Shown here: positions 8,490-17,541 of the stretch, one piece after another
Numbering within the stretch: the stretch's first letter is position 1
Layout of the letters: each line of letters opens with the position of its first letter
NCBI GenBank assembly: GCA_903929485.1
Contig: CAIYUY010000060.1
Coordinates: 1 to 36,324, forward strand
DNA: 36,324 bases
Source: an uncultured Desulfuromonadales bacterium
Lineage (GTDB): Bacteria; Desulfobacterota; Desulfuromonadia; Geobacterales; CAIOGM01
Direction: 5' to 3'
The notes under the pieces: model-generated
The model's input: the letters and a program-made list of their open reading frames with translations, nothing else
Databases searched by the model: none
What the model was told of the DNA's origin: nothing
Made by a program: the position numbers and the translations under genes

Positions 8490-8772
8490 TTACCGGCAAC
8501 GCAGCCATACCTTGTTTACATATTATTTCCTTACCTGAAGCCTGTTTTGGTCATGATTCTTGCTACGTACCTCACACCGGTAGCGGCTGTTCCCTCTGAA
8601 GGGAGCAGACTCCACCTGCAACCGACAAGAAAATGGCTATTAACCAAGGAGAAAGGAGAAGAGCAACACCCCCTGCGCGGCGGGAAGAGGAGATGCACGG
8701 CAACTGACTTTCAAGGTCACCCCTCCCCTGTCGAACTGAAAACATGAACTTAACACCAAGAGGAGCAGCACC

Positions 8773-9642
8773 ATGTCCAACGCAATCAGTAGTACCGGTA
8801 GCGGAATAAATGACGCTATTCTGCAGCAGATACAGGCGCAGTTGTTCAAAAAAGCCGATCTGAATGGAGACGGCAAGATAACCGCCTACGAACTGAGCCA
8901 AAAATCCAAATCCGCCGGTTCATCAACAAGCAGTTCCGCCACAAACAATCTGTTCAGCAAGTTGGATTCCGATGGCGATGGCGCCATCAGCAGGCTTGAG
9001 TCTGATTCCGCAATCGCCAAGATGGTGCAGGCGATGCAGAGTTACTCCGGGTCCGGCGCTGCCGGCGGCAGTACGGCCGGCGCAGCGGCAACCGCACCCG
9101 GCATGGATTCGCTCCTGAAGAGTCTCGGCAACGCAATACAGTCAGGAAACAGCGCCGACGCCAACAGCTCTCTGGCATCGCTGGAAAAACTGGTATCCTC
9201 TGCCGGCAGTACGACCAGCGCCAACAATCCATTCCTCAAGGATCTCCAGAGCATCGGCAGCGATCTGGCGTCCGGCAACACAACCGACGCGCAATCGGTT
9301 CTTAAAAGTATTCAGAAAAAGGTACATGGCCATCATCACCACGGACCACCTCCTGCCGATACCGCCTCCGGCGCCGCCGGCAGCTCCGCTACCGGCGCCA
9401 CGGCAACGGCGTCCGGCATGGATTCACTGCTGAATATTCTCAACGGCTCACCGCAGTCAGGAACCAACGCCAATGGCAATGGCTCTCCGGCATCACTGGG
9501 GCAAGCCGCCTACACCTCGGACGGCGCCAACGGCAACATGCAGGATTTTTTCGCTTCCGCGATAAAGAGCTACCTGCAGCAGAACATGTACGCCAACACC
9601 GGTGCTTCCATGAATCCGACCGTGCCGTCATCAGCCGCCTAG
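8773..9642 (+). CDS. EF-hand calcium-binding protein with internal repeats and His cluster
   Basis: A 289-residue low-complexity protein rich in Ser, Ala, Gly and Asn. Two EF-hand loops are plain: DLNGDGKITAYE (residues ~29-40) and DSDGDGAISRLE (~65-76), both with Asp/Asn at positions 1, 3, 5 and Glu at 12, so Ca2+ binding is likely. Then come a unit of the form GMDSLLxxLxxxxQSG, seen at ~112 and ~216, and two helical-hairpin repeats (GNAIQSGNSADANSSLASLEKLV and a degenerate copy near 160-185). HGHHHHGPP at ~190 could bind a transition metal. There is no signal peptide. The ATG follows AAGAGGAG. Similar EF-hand/Ala-Ser proteins are common in proteobacteria with unknown roles. Confidence 0.75.
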   Translation: MSNAISSTGSGINDAILQQIQAQLFKKADLNGDGKITAYELSQKSKSAGSSTSSSATNNLFSKLDSDGDGAISRLESDSAIAKMVQAMQSYSGSGAAGGSTAGAAATAPGMDSLLKSLGNAIQSGNSADANSSLASLEKLVSSAGSTTSANNPFLKDLQSIGSDLASGNTTDAQSVLKSIQKKVHGHHHHGPPPADTASGAAGSSATGATATASGMDSLLNILNGSPQSGTNANGNGSPASLGQAAYTSDGANGNMQDFFASAIKSYLQQNMYANTGASMNPTVPSSAA

Positions 9643-9707
9643 GAAAAAACTATCCCTCCGGAAGACAGGGCGGGGGGGGCGGAGTATCACGACGCCAAGA
9701 GCCGATC

Positions 9708-10469
9708 TCAGGATGCCTCCGGTAACCGCCGCAGCTTTTCCTCGGCAAAAAGCGCCGCTCCGACCATCCCTGCCTGATTCAAAAACAGGGCGGGAACGAC
9801 GGGGGCCTGCGTGGTAATCAACGGAGCGAACTTGTGCAGCTTGTTGCTGGCGCCCCCTCCCAGCACGATCAAATCCGGCCAGAACAGTTTTTCCATGGTC
9901 GTCAGGTAACGATTTAACCGCTTTCCCCAGGCTTTCCATTTGAGCTCCCGGATGATACGCACGGACTCGGAAGCGTAACGTTCGGCTTCAATACCGTTGT
10001 CAAGAAACAGATGGCCCAGTTCGGTGTTCGGCAGCAGTTGTCCACTGGTGAAGAGGGCCGTTCCCAGCCCGGTACCGATGGTGACTATCAACACCACACC
10101 CGCCACATCCTTACCGGCTCCGAAACGCATTTCCGTCACTCCGGCCACGTCGGCGTCATTGGCCACATACGCCGTGCATCCGGTTTGAAATGAAAAATAT
10201 TCATCCACCGGCAAACCAATGAAGGAGTTATCAATATTGGACGCCGTCCTGACGATGCCGTTCTGGATGGCGGCGGGAAAGCCGATACCGATTGGTCCGG
10301 ACCAGCGGTGCCGGCGGACAAGATCATTCAAGGCGAGTCCGATGGCCTCGGGGGTTGCCGGCTGGGGCGTCCGGATTCGAATCCGCTCGCTGACCAAACT
10401 GCCGGTGGATGTTTCCACAATGGCCCCCTTTATCCCCGTACCCCCCACATCAATACCCAGAATCTGCAT
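9708..10469 (-). CDS. ppgK: Polyphosphate glucokinase (ROK family)
   Basis: A 253-residue ROK-family kinase. The N-terminal GIDVGGTGIKGA is the phosphate-binding loop; GFPAAIQNGIVRTASNIDNSF and NDADVAGVTEMRFG match the glucose-binding and catalytic-Asp segments of polyphosphate glucokinases, and GTGLGTALF is the second phosphate loop. Length is close to that of mycobacterial PpgK (about 265). Such enzymes phosphorylate glucose to glucose-6-phosphate using polyphosphate, some also ATP; the donor cannot be decided from sequence. I start at ATG 10467-10469, preceded by AGGAGAAGG; the frame extends to 10529 without a domain. Monocistronic, convergent with the EF-hand gene. Confidence 0.85.
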   Translation of the reverse strand: MQILGIDVGGTGIKGAIVETSTGSLVSERIRIRTPQPATPEAIGLALNDLVRRHRWSGPIGIGFPAAIQNGIVRTASNIDNSFIGLPVDEYFSFQTGCTAYVANDADVAGVTEMRFGAGKDVAGVVLIVTIGTGLGTALFTSGQLLPNTELGHLFLDNGIEAERYASESVRIIRELKWKAWGKRLNRYLTTMEKLFWPDLIVLGGGASNKLHKFAPLITTQAPVVPALFLNQAGMVGAALFAEEKLRRLPEAS

Positions 10470-10564
10470 ATCCCTTCTCCTCTCAATGAACGACACGATA
10501 AGCGTTGGAGTATCTTTCCCGCTCCCCATGGGTGAGATTGTTCAATCGCCACTCATGTCATCGG

Positions 10565-10593
10565 ATGCTAGCCAACATCAACCAAGGAGTCAA
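10565..10593 (-). promoter_or_regulatory. Possible ppgK promoter
   Basis: Reading leftwards, TTGACT (10588-10593) and TAGCAT (10565-10570) with a 17-bp spacer, about 95 bp before the ppgK start. Confidence 0.4.
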
Positions 10594-10621
10594 CACTAAT
10601 TCCCGATACCCGGAGCCTTGC

Positions 10622-10654
10622 AAAAAGAAAGAGCCTTGCTTTTGGCAAGGCTCT
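10622..10654 (-). terminator. Intrinsic terminator of the PEP-CTERM gene
   Basis: Stem AGAGCCTTGC (10630-10639) with GCAAGGCTCT (10645-10654), 5-nt loop. On the minus strand it is followed by TTTCTTTTT, a good U-tract. The plus-strand side also ends in CTTTT, so it may act in both directions. Confidence 0.85.
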
Positions 10655-10681
10655 CTTTTGCGCATCCGCTCAATGACGATT

Positions 10682-11401
10682 TTATTTTTTTGATCTCTTT
10701 CTGAGAAGAGCCAACCCACCAAGACCGGCGCCCAGAAGGAGGAAGGTGGAGGGTTCGGGAACCGGTGCAGTGTAATCATAGGTAACCGTGAAGTTTCCCG
10801 TTGTCCCCGTCCCGGTCATGTTTGGGGTTACTGTCCAGCTTCCATTCCCCGGAGGAATTGCCGGAGCGGTGCCGCCCCACACGGAGGAGAGGGTCAAGGG
10901 TAGTGTCCCTATCCCGGTGTACACGGCAAGATCGCCGGAATCCGAAAGGAGATACGTGGCGGAATCCAAGCCGGTTCCGTTCGGGGTGGTTTTCGTTAGG
11001 TTCAGTGTCATGGGCCCAAGGTTCAGGAGAACTGCGACGGGATTGGCGTCAAGCTGCACGGCAACGCTACTGGTGGTGATCGGCAACCCCACAAGATATC
11101 CAAGTTGAGCATTGACCGTAGTTTGGCTTCCGGCGCTTTTTTTCGTCAAGGAGAGGGAGCCGCTGGTGGCGCCGTTTACATCAAAGGTTACCGAATTGAG
11201 TTTACCCTTGGCCCCATTGAACAAGGCGACGTTAAAAACACTGCTCCAGGTCAACGCCGAGGAACCGGCATAGGTGTACGTGGCGGAGATAATCGAGGCA
11301 TGAGCAGCCGAGCTCACCATGACAACCGATCCGACGAATAGGCCGAGTAACAAGTTAACCATCGACCCCCTGTCCATGCCGCGCTTACGTTGAATATTCA
11401 T
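10682..11401 (-). CDS. PEP-CTERM sorting-domain surface protein
   Basis: A 239-residue exported protein. The N-terminal signal peptide ends in an AHA cleavage site (SSAAHAS). The C-terminus is a textbook PEP-CTERM signal: VPEPS, a hydrophobic helix (TFLLLGAGLGGLALL), then basic RKRSKK. Such proteins are processed by exosortase and placed at the surface or in exopolysaccharide; no exosortase gene is in the window. The middle is Thr/Ser/Gly-rich beta sequence without a known domain. I start at ATG 11399-11401 after GGGGGA; the frame extends to 11524, but that start lies upstream of the predicted transcript start. Transcription is predicted from the sigma-54 promoter at 11513-11528 and ends at the terminator at 10622-10654. 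Confidence 0.85.
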   Translation of the reverse strand: MNIQRKRGMDRGSMVNLLLGLFVGSVVMVSSAAHASIISATYTYAGSSALTWSSVFNVALFNGAKGKLNSVTFDVNGATSGSLSLTKKSAGSQTTVNAQLGYLVGLPITTSSVAVQLDANPVAVLLNLGPMTLNLTKTTPNGTGLDSATYLLSDSGDLAVYTGIGTLPLTLSSVWGGTAPAIPPGNGSWTVTPNMTGTGTTGNFTVTYDYTAPVPEPSTFLLLGAGLGGLALLRKRSKK

Positions 11402-11512
11402 ACTTGTCCCCCGCTTGGAATACCTGCATCTACGTGGTCTCGCGTCCGGTAACGATCCTGCTCTTGGCTTTATCCCGCGCCTGTTTATTTCATGGCGGAG
11501 CATTTTTTCCAA

Positions 11513-11528
11513 AGCAAAAAACATGCCA
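11513..11528 (-). promoter_or_regulatory. Sigma-54 (-24/-12) promoter of the PEP-CTERM gene
   Basis: Reading leftwards the sequence is TGGCATG-TTTT-TTGCT, with GG and GC exactly 10 nt apart, a nearly full match to TGGCACG-N4-TTGCW. The predicted transcript starts near 11502, giving a leader of about 100 nt. It needs an NtrC-type activator; one is encoded at 2635-4014, but that link is inference. Confidence 0.75.
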
Positions 11529-11641
11529 GGAAGTGAAACAAAAAAACACTATTAAATCAAAATGTTACGAAACAGCTTTTCCCACTCTCCTTGATTTCAC
11601 TTTTGATGTGTAAAGTTACCCGACAGTAACTGTAAAGAAAA

Positions 11642-11691
11642 CCGACAGTAGCAGCCTGTCGGACCCGATAAAAAAAACCGAATCCGGTTTT
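11642..11691. repeat. Two adjacent hairpins in the divergent intergenic region
   Basis: CCGACAG (11642-11648) pairs with CTGTCGG (11656-11662), and AAAACCG (11674-11680) pairs with CGGTTTT (11685-11691). They lie between the divergent PEP-CTERM and glycosyltransferase genes. They may be binding sites or leader structures. The second, flanked by A and T runs, has terminator form in both directions, but no gene ends there. Confidence 0.5.
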
Positions 11692-11756
11692 CCAGTGATA
11701 TTCATGATATGATTGCGCAGAGTGTCACGTTTTTTTTTAAAACAATGGAGTGCAAG

Positions 11757-13031
11757 ATGCATTTGACAGCCCCCTACCTGCGGCGCGCCGGGATTACCGG
11801 CTCCTGGCGCATTGACAAACCGGTTACCGGCGCCCATGCCGGCGTCGTGGTCATTCCCGCCCTGGCTGAGGCGGATAATCTTGGCGCGACGCTGCAATCC
11901 CTGGCGGCCAATCCGCCGGAACTGCTGGCGCGCTTTCTGCTGTTAGTGGTGGTCAACCAGCGTGGAGACGCCAACGAAGGAGATAAAGCCGATAATCGGG
12001 CCACACTGGCGTCGCTCCCGCTCTGGCGGAGACAGTACGCACTTGAGCATCTCCACTGGATCGATGCGGCGGCGCCGGGGCTGGAACTTCCCGCCAAGCA
12101 GGGAGTTGGCCTGGCGCGCAAAATCGGTCTCGACCTGGCCCTCCCCCACCTGGAATACGGCGCCAACGATCCGCTCCTGATCTGCCTGGACGCCGACACC
12201 CTGGTGCAGCCCGACTACCTGAACGCCGTCACCCGACACTTTGCCGACTCAACCCGCGGCGGCGCCGGCATCCCCTTTCGTCACCGCACGGCCGCCGATC
12301 CGGCCGGCCAGGATGCCATCCATCGCTATGAGCTGTTCCTCCGGAGCTACGTGCTGGGTCTGGAACTTGCCGGCTCCCCCTACGCGTTCCATACGGTGGG
12401 AAGCGCCATGGCCTGCCGGGTTTCGGCCTATGTGGCCGCCGGCGGAATGAATCGCCGCCTGGCGGGGGAGGATTTTTATTTTCTGCAACAGATCCAGAAA
12501 ACCGCCGGAGTGGCCTCCATGACCGGGACAACCGTCCACCCCTCCCCCCGGGCATCCCATCGCGTCCCCTTCGGCACCGGCCGGGCGGTGGGTGACATGG
12601 TGAAGGAAGGAACCGGCCGGCTCCTATTCTACCAGCCGATACTTTTTGTCCTGCTGGGGGAGTGGCTCCGGATGGTGGAGCAAGGAGGAGATAAGAGTGG
12701 CGCCACGCTCCAGGAGGGGGCGGGGGAGATCTCGCCCCACCTGGAGAGTTTTCTGAACAGAGCCGGTTTCGCCGCCACCTGGGACAACCTCAAACGCCAC
12801 AATCCCGCCGGAGAGCGGCGGATGACGGCATTTCACGGCTGGTTCGACGCCTTCCGGACCATGCGACTGCTGCACGTCCTGACCGAGGCCGCCTATCCCC
12901 GTGTCCACCCCGAGCAGGCGGTGGCCCCGCTTCTGGCTCGAGCCGGTCACGACTCGCCACCGGCTATCGCCGACCAACTGGAGCTGCTCCGCCGGTTGCA
13001 GGGAAGCTCCGCCGTCGGACTTCAGCGTTGA
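11757..13031 (+). CDS. GT2-type glycosyltransferase
   Basis: A 424-residue protein with a GT-A fold glycosyltransferase family 2 core. GVVVIPALAEADNLGATLQSL is the nucleotide-binding first strand and helix; LICLDADTLVQPDYL carries the metal-binding DxD-like motif; AAGGMNRRLAGEDFYFLQ holds the Glu-Asp catalytic pair. There is no clear TM helix apart from a short hydrophobic stretch (LLFYQPILFVLLGEWL) near residue 300. The C-terminal ~120 residues are specific to this protein. I chose ATG 11757, 6 nt after GGAG; the frame opens at 11709. It is divergent from the PEP-CTERM gene and ends 13 bp before the convergent chemoreceptor gene. Sugar donor and acceptor are unknown; a role in surface polysaccharide is a reasonable guess. 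Confidence 0.75.
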   Translation: MHLTAPYLRRAGITGSWRIDKPVTGAHAGVVVIPALAEADNLGATLQSLAANPPELLARFLLLVVVNQRGDANEGDKADNRATLASLPLWRRQYALEHLHWIDAAAPGLELPAKQGVGLARKIGLDLALPHLEYGANDPLLICLDADTLVQPDYLNAVTRHFADSTRGGAGIPFRHRTAADPAGQDAIHRYELFLRSYVLGLELAGSPYAFHTVGSAMACRVSAYVAAGGMNRRLAGEDFYFLQQIQKTAGVASMTGTTVHPSPRASHRVPFGTGRAVGDMVKEGTGRLLFYQPILFVLLGEWLRMVEQGGDKSGATLQEGAGEISPHLESFLNRAGFAATWDNLKRHNPAGERRMTAFHGWFDAFRTMRLLHVLTEAAYPRVHPEQAVAPLLARAGHDSPPAIADQLELLRRLQGSSAVGLQR

Positions 13032-13044
13032 AGGATGAATCCGC

Positions 13045-15093
13045 CTACAGCTTGAACTGCCGCACTATCCGCTGCAACTCCTCGGCATTGCTGTTTAATT
13101 GCGCCGCGGCCGTGGCCGACTGGTGAGCGCAACCGGCGGTATCCTGAACAACCTCGGTAATCCGGAGCATGTTGCGGGATATCTCGCCGGTGGTGGCGGT
13201 CTGCTCTTCGGCGGCGGTGGCGATCTGGTTGACCTGCTGCGCGACGGAGTCAATCTGCGCCAGAATGTCCCGCAGTGCTTCTCCGGATTTTGCCGCCTCC
13301 ATCGTCCCGGCTTCAACCTGGCTGACCCCCTGCTCCATGGCCCCCACGGCCCCTCGAGTCTCCTTCTGAATGGCCTTGATCATCTCTCCGATCTCTTTGG
13401 TGGCGCGAGTGGTCCGTTCAGCCAAGGCGCGGACTTCATCGGCCACAACGGCAAAACCTCTTCCCTGCTCTCCGGCCCTGGCCGCTTCGATGGCGGCATT
13501 CAGCGCCAATAGATTGGTCTGGTCGGCAATATCCTCAATGGTGCCGATGATGGCCCCGATCTGTTCGCTCCGCGCCCCCAGGGTCTCAACCGTTTGCGCC
13601 GATTCCTGTACCCTGCTTGCGATCTGACTCATGACGGCGATAGTGGCGTCCACAACCAGAGAGCCGTTCCGGGCTGCTTGAGAGGCCCGTTGGGCACCCT
13701 CGGCGGCCATGAGACAATTTTGAGCGATATCTCCGGAGGTGGTTGACATCTCTTCACCTGAAGTCGCCACAGTCGTTGTCTGGCTGACCACATCTTCCGC
13801 CCCGGTGGCGATCCGTTCGGCGCTGCTGTTCACCCACCCCGCCGCGGCGGAAACCTCCTGGGATGAGCTGCTGATTTTCACCAGCAACTCCTTCAGGGCG
13901 GACGCCATGCGACGAATTCCCCGGGAGAGATACTCCACCTCATTGGCAGTTTCTATCATATCGGAATCAAGAGCGGAGACGGTCCTGAAGTCTCCCGAAG
14001 CCAACAACTCAGTCATGGCGACGGCATCCCGGAGAGGTTGTGAAACCCAACGTTTCACCATGATCATGAACAGAAGGACTAAAATTGTAACAACAAAGAG
14101 AGTAGCGCCAAACATGGCGCGGCGCAGCAACTCTGCCTCGGCGAATATTTCATCAACATACGCTCCTCCGGCGATTATCCAGTTCCACTCCTTGAACTGT
14201 CTATAAGCAACCACTTTCATCCGGGGGGACGACTCTCCCAGCTCTTTATTGACCCAAGGATAATAAATTACCCCTTCTCCATGCTTTAACATCTCCTCGG
14301 TTAAATCCTTGTCGCCGGAGTACTTCACCGGGACAACGGGTGTCCCCTCCTTGGTGGGATGAATCTGCACCGTCCCATCTACTCTCGCATCCTGGGCATA
14401 GATATAGCCGGTCCGGGCGACTTTGATTCCTCGAATTTTCTCCTTAAACCCCTTCAAGCCATCGGTAAAATCAAGACCGATAAATAAAACGGCGATGATA
14501 TTGTTCTCTCGGTCTTTTACCGGCAGGTACTGAGTGATGTAATCCTTGTCAAACAGTGTCGCCTTGCCTGTATATCCCTCTCCCTTGAGCAGTCCCACGT
14601 AGGCTGGATTTCCCCTGTCCAGTATCGTCCCGATGGCTCGGCTACCGTCACCCTTTTTCAGTGATGTGGCCACGCGAACGAAGTCATCCCCCGATCGGAT
14701 AAAAATTGTAGCAGTTGTCTTGGTAATCTCGCTGAATCCGTCCACAATGGCGGTATTCAGATTGAGCGTTATCGCCCCGCTCTTGAGGATCGGTGTCGAG
14801 GTTTCTCCAACGGTCACCTCGCGCGAGGAATCCCGCGAGAATTGACCGGGAAAAGAACCGCGGAACAGTGCCATCAGCTTGCCGACACTCTCCGTAATCG
14901 CGGAATTATATACCGACATGGAATTAACCACCAGCAGCACCTGCTGCTCAAGCTCTTTTTCGGCGCGATGCTCCAACCGTTTTGTAATAAGAGTCGAAAC
15001 AGCACCGGTAAAGATCCCCATTATGATAATGGTGGTGATGGCCTGAACAAGTGACAGACGCACTCCCAGTGGAAGTCCGGCAAAGTACTTCAT
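13045..15093 (-). CDS. Methyl-accepting chemotaxis protein with Cache3-Cache2 sensor
   Basis: A 682-residue chemoreceptor, last gene of the signalling operon. TM helix at ~12-36; periplasmic Cache_3-Cache_2 fusion ~40-320 ([19 protein letters not shown], then [19 protein letters not shown] and [15 protein letters not shown]); second TM helix ~325-350; HAMP; then the long cytoplasmic hairpin with the conserved tip [20 protein letters not shown]. It ends RQFKL without the CheR/CheB-tethering pentapeptide. Start at ATG 15093 after AAGGAAG; an in-frame ATG six codons upstream has no binding site. No che genes are nearby, so CheA/CheW must be elsewhere. The co-transcribed kinases and diguanylate cyclase suggest it may feed a non-flagellar pathway. 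Confidence 0.92.
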   Translation of the reverse strand: MKYFAGLPLGVRLSLVQAITTIIIMGIFTGAVSTLITKRLEHRAEKELEQQVLLVVNSMSVYNSAITESVGKLMALFRGSFPGQFSRDSSREVTVGETSTPILKSGAITLNLNTAIVDGFSEITKTTATIFIRSGDDFVRVATSLKKGDGSRAIGTILDRGNPAYVGLLKGEGYTGKATLFDKDYITQYLPVKDRENNIIAVLFIGLDFTDGLKGFKEKIRGIKVARTGYIYAQDARVDGTVQIHPTKEGTPVVPVKYSGDKDLTEEMLKHGEGVIYYPWVNKELGESSPRMKVVAYRQFKEWNWIIAGGAYVDEIFAEAELLRRAMFGATLFVVTILVLLFMIMVKRWVSQPLRDAVAMTELLASGDFRTVSALDSDMIETANEVEYLSRGIRRMASALKELLVKISSSSQEVSAAAGWVNSSAERIATGAEDVVSQTTTVATSGEEMSTTSGDIAQNCLMAAEGAQRASQAARNGSLVVDATIAVMSQIASRVQESAQTVETLGARSEQIGAIIGTIEDIADQTNLLALNAAIEAARAGEQGRGFAVVADEVRALAERTTRATKEIGEMIKAIQKETRGAVGAMEQGVSQVEAGTMEAAKSGEALRDILAQIDSVAQQVNQIATAAEEQTATTGEISRNMLRITEVVQDTAGCAHQSATAAAQLNSNAEELQRIVRQFKL

Positions 15094-15112
15094 GGCAATA
15101 CTTCCTTTCATA

Positions 15113-16009
15113 TCAGATATTTACCAAACTAACCCGGTTTCTGCCGGCCCTCTTTGCCGTAAACAGCTCGGCGTCGGCGGCCTCCACGAGAACGGAGGGC
15201 GCCATATCCGCCGTCGGCCGGCAGATCGCGGCGCCGACACTCACCGTCACCCAGGGGGAAACAGTCGACGCGACGTGAGGAATCCGGAGCGCCTCCACCG
15301 AAGCCCGAAGCTTCTCCCCCACGGCGTCCAGCCCCTTGGCGCCAACCCCGATAAAAAGACAGATAAACTCTTCTCCTCCATATCTGGCGACAAAATCCCC
15401 ACCCCGGTTCAGCCCCTCCGCAAGAATGGCGGCCACCTGGCGCAAACAGGCGTCCCCCGCCGGATGGCCGTAGGTGTCGTTGTACCCCTTGAAATGGTCG
15501 ATATCGATCATCGCCGCCGCCAATGACTCTTGACCACGGGTGGCTCGCCGCCACTCCCGATCCAGCTGTTCGTCGAAATCTCTCCTGTTGGGAATCCCGG
15601 TGAGACCGTCCAGACGACAGAGCCGATCCAGAAGATCGCGCTGGCGCTTGAGTTCCAGATGGGTCCGAACCCGAAGCCTGACGATAGCCTCCTTGAACGG
15701 CTTGGTAATATAGTCCACCGCCCCCATTGACAAACCACGGGTCTCGTCCTCGGCATCGGCCAGGGCGGTGATGAAAATAACCGGTATGCCGGAGAGGAGG
15801 GGGTTGGCCCTCAGCACCTCGCAGACCTCATAACCGTCCATCTCCGGCATCATGATATCCAGAAGGATCAGGTCCGGCCGGCAACTTTCCACAAGCTCCA
15901 GTGCTTCGCGACCTCCGGTGGCGGCGGAAAGCTGGTGCCCCTCTTCGGCGAGCATCCTGCTGAGAACCCGGATATTGTCCGGCACATCATCCACTATCAA
16001 TATCCGCAT
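15113..16009 (-). CDS. REC-GGDEF response regulator, diguanylate cyclase
   Basis: A 298-residue output protein of the operon. Receiver ~1-118 with D7/D8, phosphoacceptor D51 ([13 protein letters not shown]) and K103 (YITKPF). GGDEF domain ~130-295 with [10 protein letters not shown], metal-binding [14 protein letters not shown] and active-site GGEEF (211-215). An RxxD inhibitory site, RGGD (202-205), lies five residues before GGEEF, so feedback inhibition by c-di-GMP is expected. It should make c-di-GMP from two GTP when phosphorylated. GGAG precedes the ATG by 5 nt. It is 38 bp after the preceding kinase and 19 bp before the chemoreceptor, so co-transcribed; the upstream kinases are the obvious phosphodonors. 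Confidence 0.93.
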   Translation of the reverse strand: MRILIVDDVPDNIRVLSRMLAEEGHQLSAATGGREALELVESCRPDLILLDIMMPEMDGYEVCEVLRANPLLSGIPVIFITALADAEDETRGLSMGAVDYITKPFKEAIVRLRVRTHLELKRQRDLLDRLCRLDGLTGIPNRRDFDEQLDREWRRATRGQESLAAAMIDIDHFKGYNDTYGHPAGDACLRQVAAILAEGLNRGGDFVARYGGEEFICLFIGVGAKGLDAVGEKLRASVEALRIPHVASTVSPWVTVSVGAAICRPTADMAPSVLVEAADAELFTAKRAGRNRVSLVNI

Positions 16010-16047
16010 AAGAGCTCCATGTAGATAATTCTAAAACCGGGAGAGAC

Positions 16048-17541
16048 TCATCCAAGAACGAAAGAGAAGAGCGCCCCTGCTCCCGGCACAGCTTCGGCCC
16101 AGACCGCGCCGCCATGGCGCGCAACGATGCGCGAAACGGTGGCCAAACCGACGCCGGCGCCATCATACTCGCCACTCCCCGGGAGGCGCTGAAAGGGGAC
16201 AAACAGCCGCTGGGCGTCCGCCATGTCGAATCCGATACCGTTGTCTCTCACATGACAGGTGGGAACACCGGCAATCTCAACCTCTCCGAATTCGATCTCC
16301 GCGCCATCTTTCTTACTCGTATACTTCCAGGCATTCCCCAACAGGTTCTCCAGAAGAATTCTCAGCAGACAGGGATCTCCATGAAGGCGGATTCCCTCCT
16401 GGACAGTCAGCTTCACCTGACGCTCCGGATCCATCCGCCGAAGCTCCATCCCGACCTGGCGGACCAGGTCGCTCACATCCACGCTCTGTCGTTGCAATTC
16501 TTGGGAAGAAAGGCGCGATAACTCCAGCAGGGCGCCGATAAGCCGGTTCATCCGCTGCGTGGCGGCTCGAATCTCCCCCAGATACCCGCGGCATGTATCG
16601 TCAAGATTTTGGGAATAAATTTCCTGGATGAGCTGACTATAACCGGCCACCAGTGTCAGGGGAACCCGCAGATCATGGGAGACCGTGTAATTGAACGCCT
16701 CAAGATCGGCGGCGGACGCCGCCAGTCGGGTATTCAACAGCTCGATCCGTTGCGCCGCATGCTTTTGTTCGGTAACGTCTTCCTTGATCGCGGTAAAATG
16801 CGTCGCGACCCCTGTCCCGTCGAAAATGGGGGAGATGGAGATCCGTTCCCAAAAAAGATCGCCGCTCTGCTTGCGATTGAGCAGTTCGCCATGCCACTCC
16901 CTGCCGGAGCTGATCGTACTCCAGAGCTGTTCATAGGTCTTTGCGGAAGTCTGACCGGACTTCATGAAACTTGGCGTGTTCCCCACGACCTGCTCCGCAC
17001 TGAAACCGCTGACACCGGCAAACTTTGGATTGACGTACTCTATGACTCCATGAAGATCGGTGATCATAACCGAACAGGGACTCCCCTCCACCGCCGAGGA
17101 GAGTTTACGAATGTACAGCTCCTGGGCTCTCAGCAGCCGCCTCATCCGAATCAGGTCAATGCAGCCATCCAGCGCCGCAAAGAGTTTCCGGTGATCGATG
17201 GGTTTCAGTATATAGTGATTGATGCCGATCTCGATGGCGTCCAGAAGGTACCCGGTATCGCTGTGGGCGGTGAGCGCGACGATGAATGCTTCCGGGTTGA
17301 GCGAGCGGATCTCCCGCGCCATCTCAAGGCCATCCATCCCCTGCATGCTGATGTCCGTCACCACGATCTCCGGCTGCAGAGTACGAAACAGAAGGAGTCC
17401 CGCCGCGGCATCCCCCGCCGCATGGATATTCAGACATCGGTATTTCCTGGCCATGAGGGCGCGGGTAATTTCCCGGGCGTCAGCATCATCTTCCACGAAC
17501 ATGAGTGACATCTCGGAACTGCCGCTGACCGTCACCGTCAT
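16048..17541 (-). CDS. REC-PAS hybrid histidine kinase (second tandem paralogue)
   Basis: A 497-residue soluble kinase with the receiver at its N-terminus. Receiver ~10-125: D63 in IVVTDISMQGMDG and KP near 113-114. PAS ~147-262 (ITDLHGVIEYVNPKF). HisKA with H289 in NYTVSHDLRVPL, and HATPase_c with N-box LLENLLGNAWKYTSK, DNGIGF and GAGVGLATVSRIV. No TM segment. The start codon overlaps the stop of the preceding gene (ATGA), with GGAGGGG just upstream. It aligns without gaps to the preceding paralogue through ~270 residues, D63 included. An N-terminal receiver means it is itself controlled by phosphorylation, probably as a relay step between the first kinase and the diguanylate cyclase. Confidence 0.9.
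   Translation of the reverse strand: MTVTVSGSSEMSLMFVEDDADAREITRALMARKYRCLNIHAAGDAAAGLLLFRTLQPEIVVTDISMQGMDGLEMAREIRSLNPEAFIVALTAHSDTGYLLDAIEIGINHYILKPIDHRKLFAALDGCIDLIRMRRLLRAQELYIRKLSSAVEGSPCSVMITDLHGVIEYVNPKFAGVSGFSAEQVVGNTPSFMKSGQTSAKTYEQLWSTISSGREWHGELLNRKQSGDLFWERISISPIFDGTGVATHFTAIKEDVTEQKHAAQRIELLNTRLAASAADLEAFNYTVSHDLRVPLTLVAGYSQLIQEIYSQNLDDTCRGYLGEIRAATQRMNRLIGALLELSRLSSQELQRQSVDVSDLVRQVGMELRRMDPERQVKLTVQEGIRLHGDPCLLRILLENLLGNAWKYTSKKDGAEIEFGEVEIAGVPTCHVRDNGIGFDMADAQRLFVPFQRLPGSGEYDGAGVGLATVSRIVARHGGAVWAEAVPGAGALFSFVLG

Larger units (their letters stand above)
8222..8772. other. 550-bp gene-free stretch with inverted repeat and integrase relic
   Basis: No full-length gene is supported. 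It contains a perfect 12-bp inverted repeat (8271-8319), a short reading-frame relic resembling the end of a tyrosine recombinase (8433-8489), and an A/G-rich leader ahead of the EF-hand gene. A 66-codon frame at 8547-8747 has no recognisable content or good start and is not called. Confidence 0.4.

Noticed and set aside
11402-11502. c-di-GMP (GEMM) riboswitch in the PEP-CTERM leader
   Set aside because: A few segments such as AAAGCC and GTTACCG recall the motif, but the order and conserved loops do not match.
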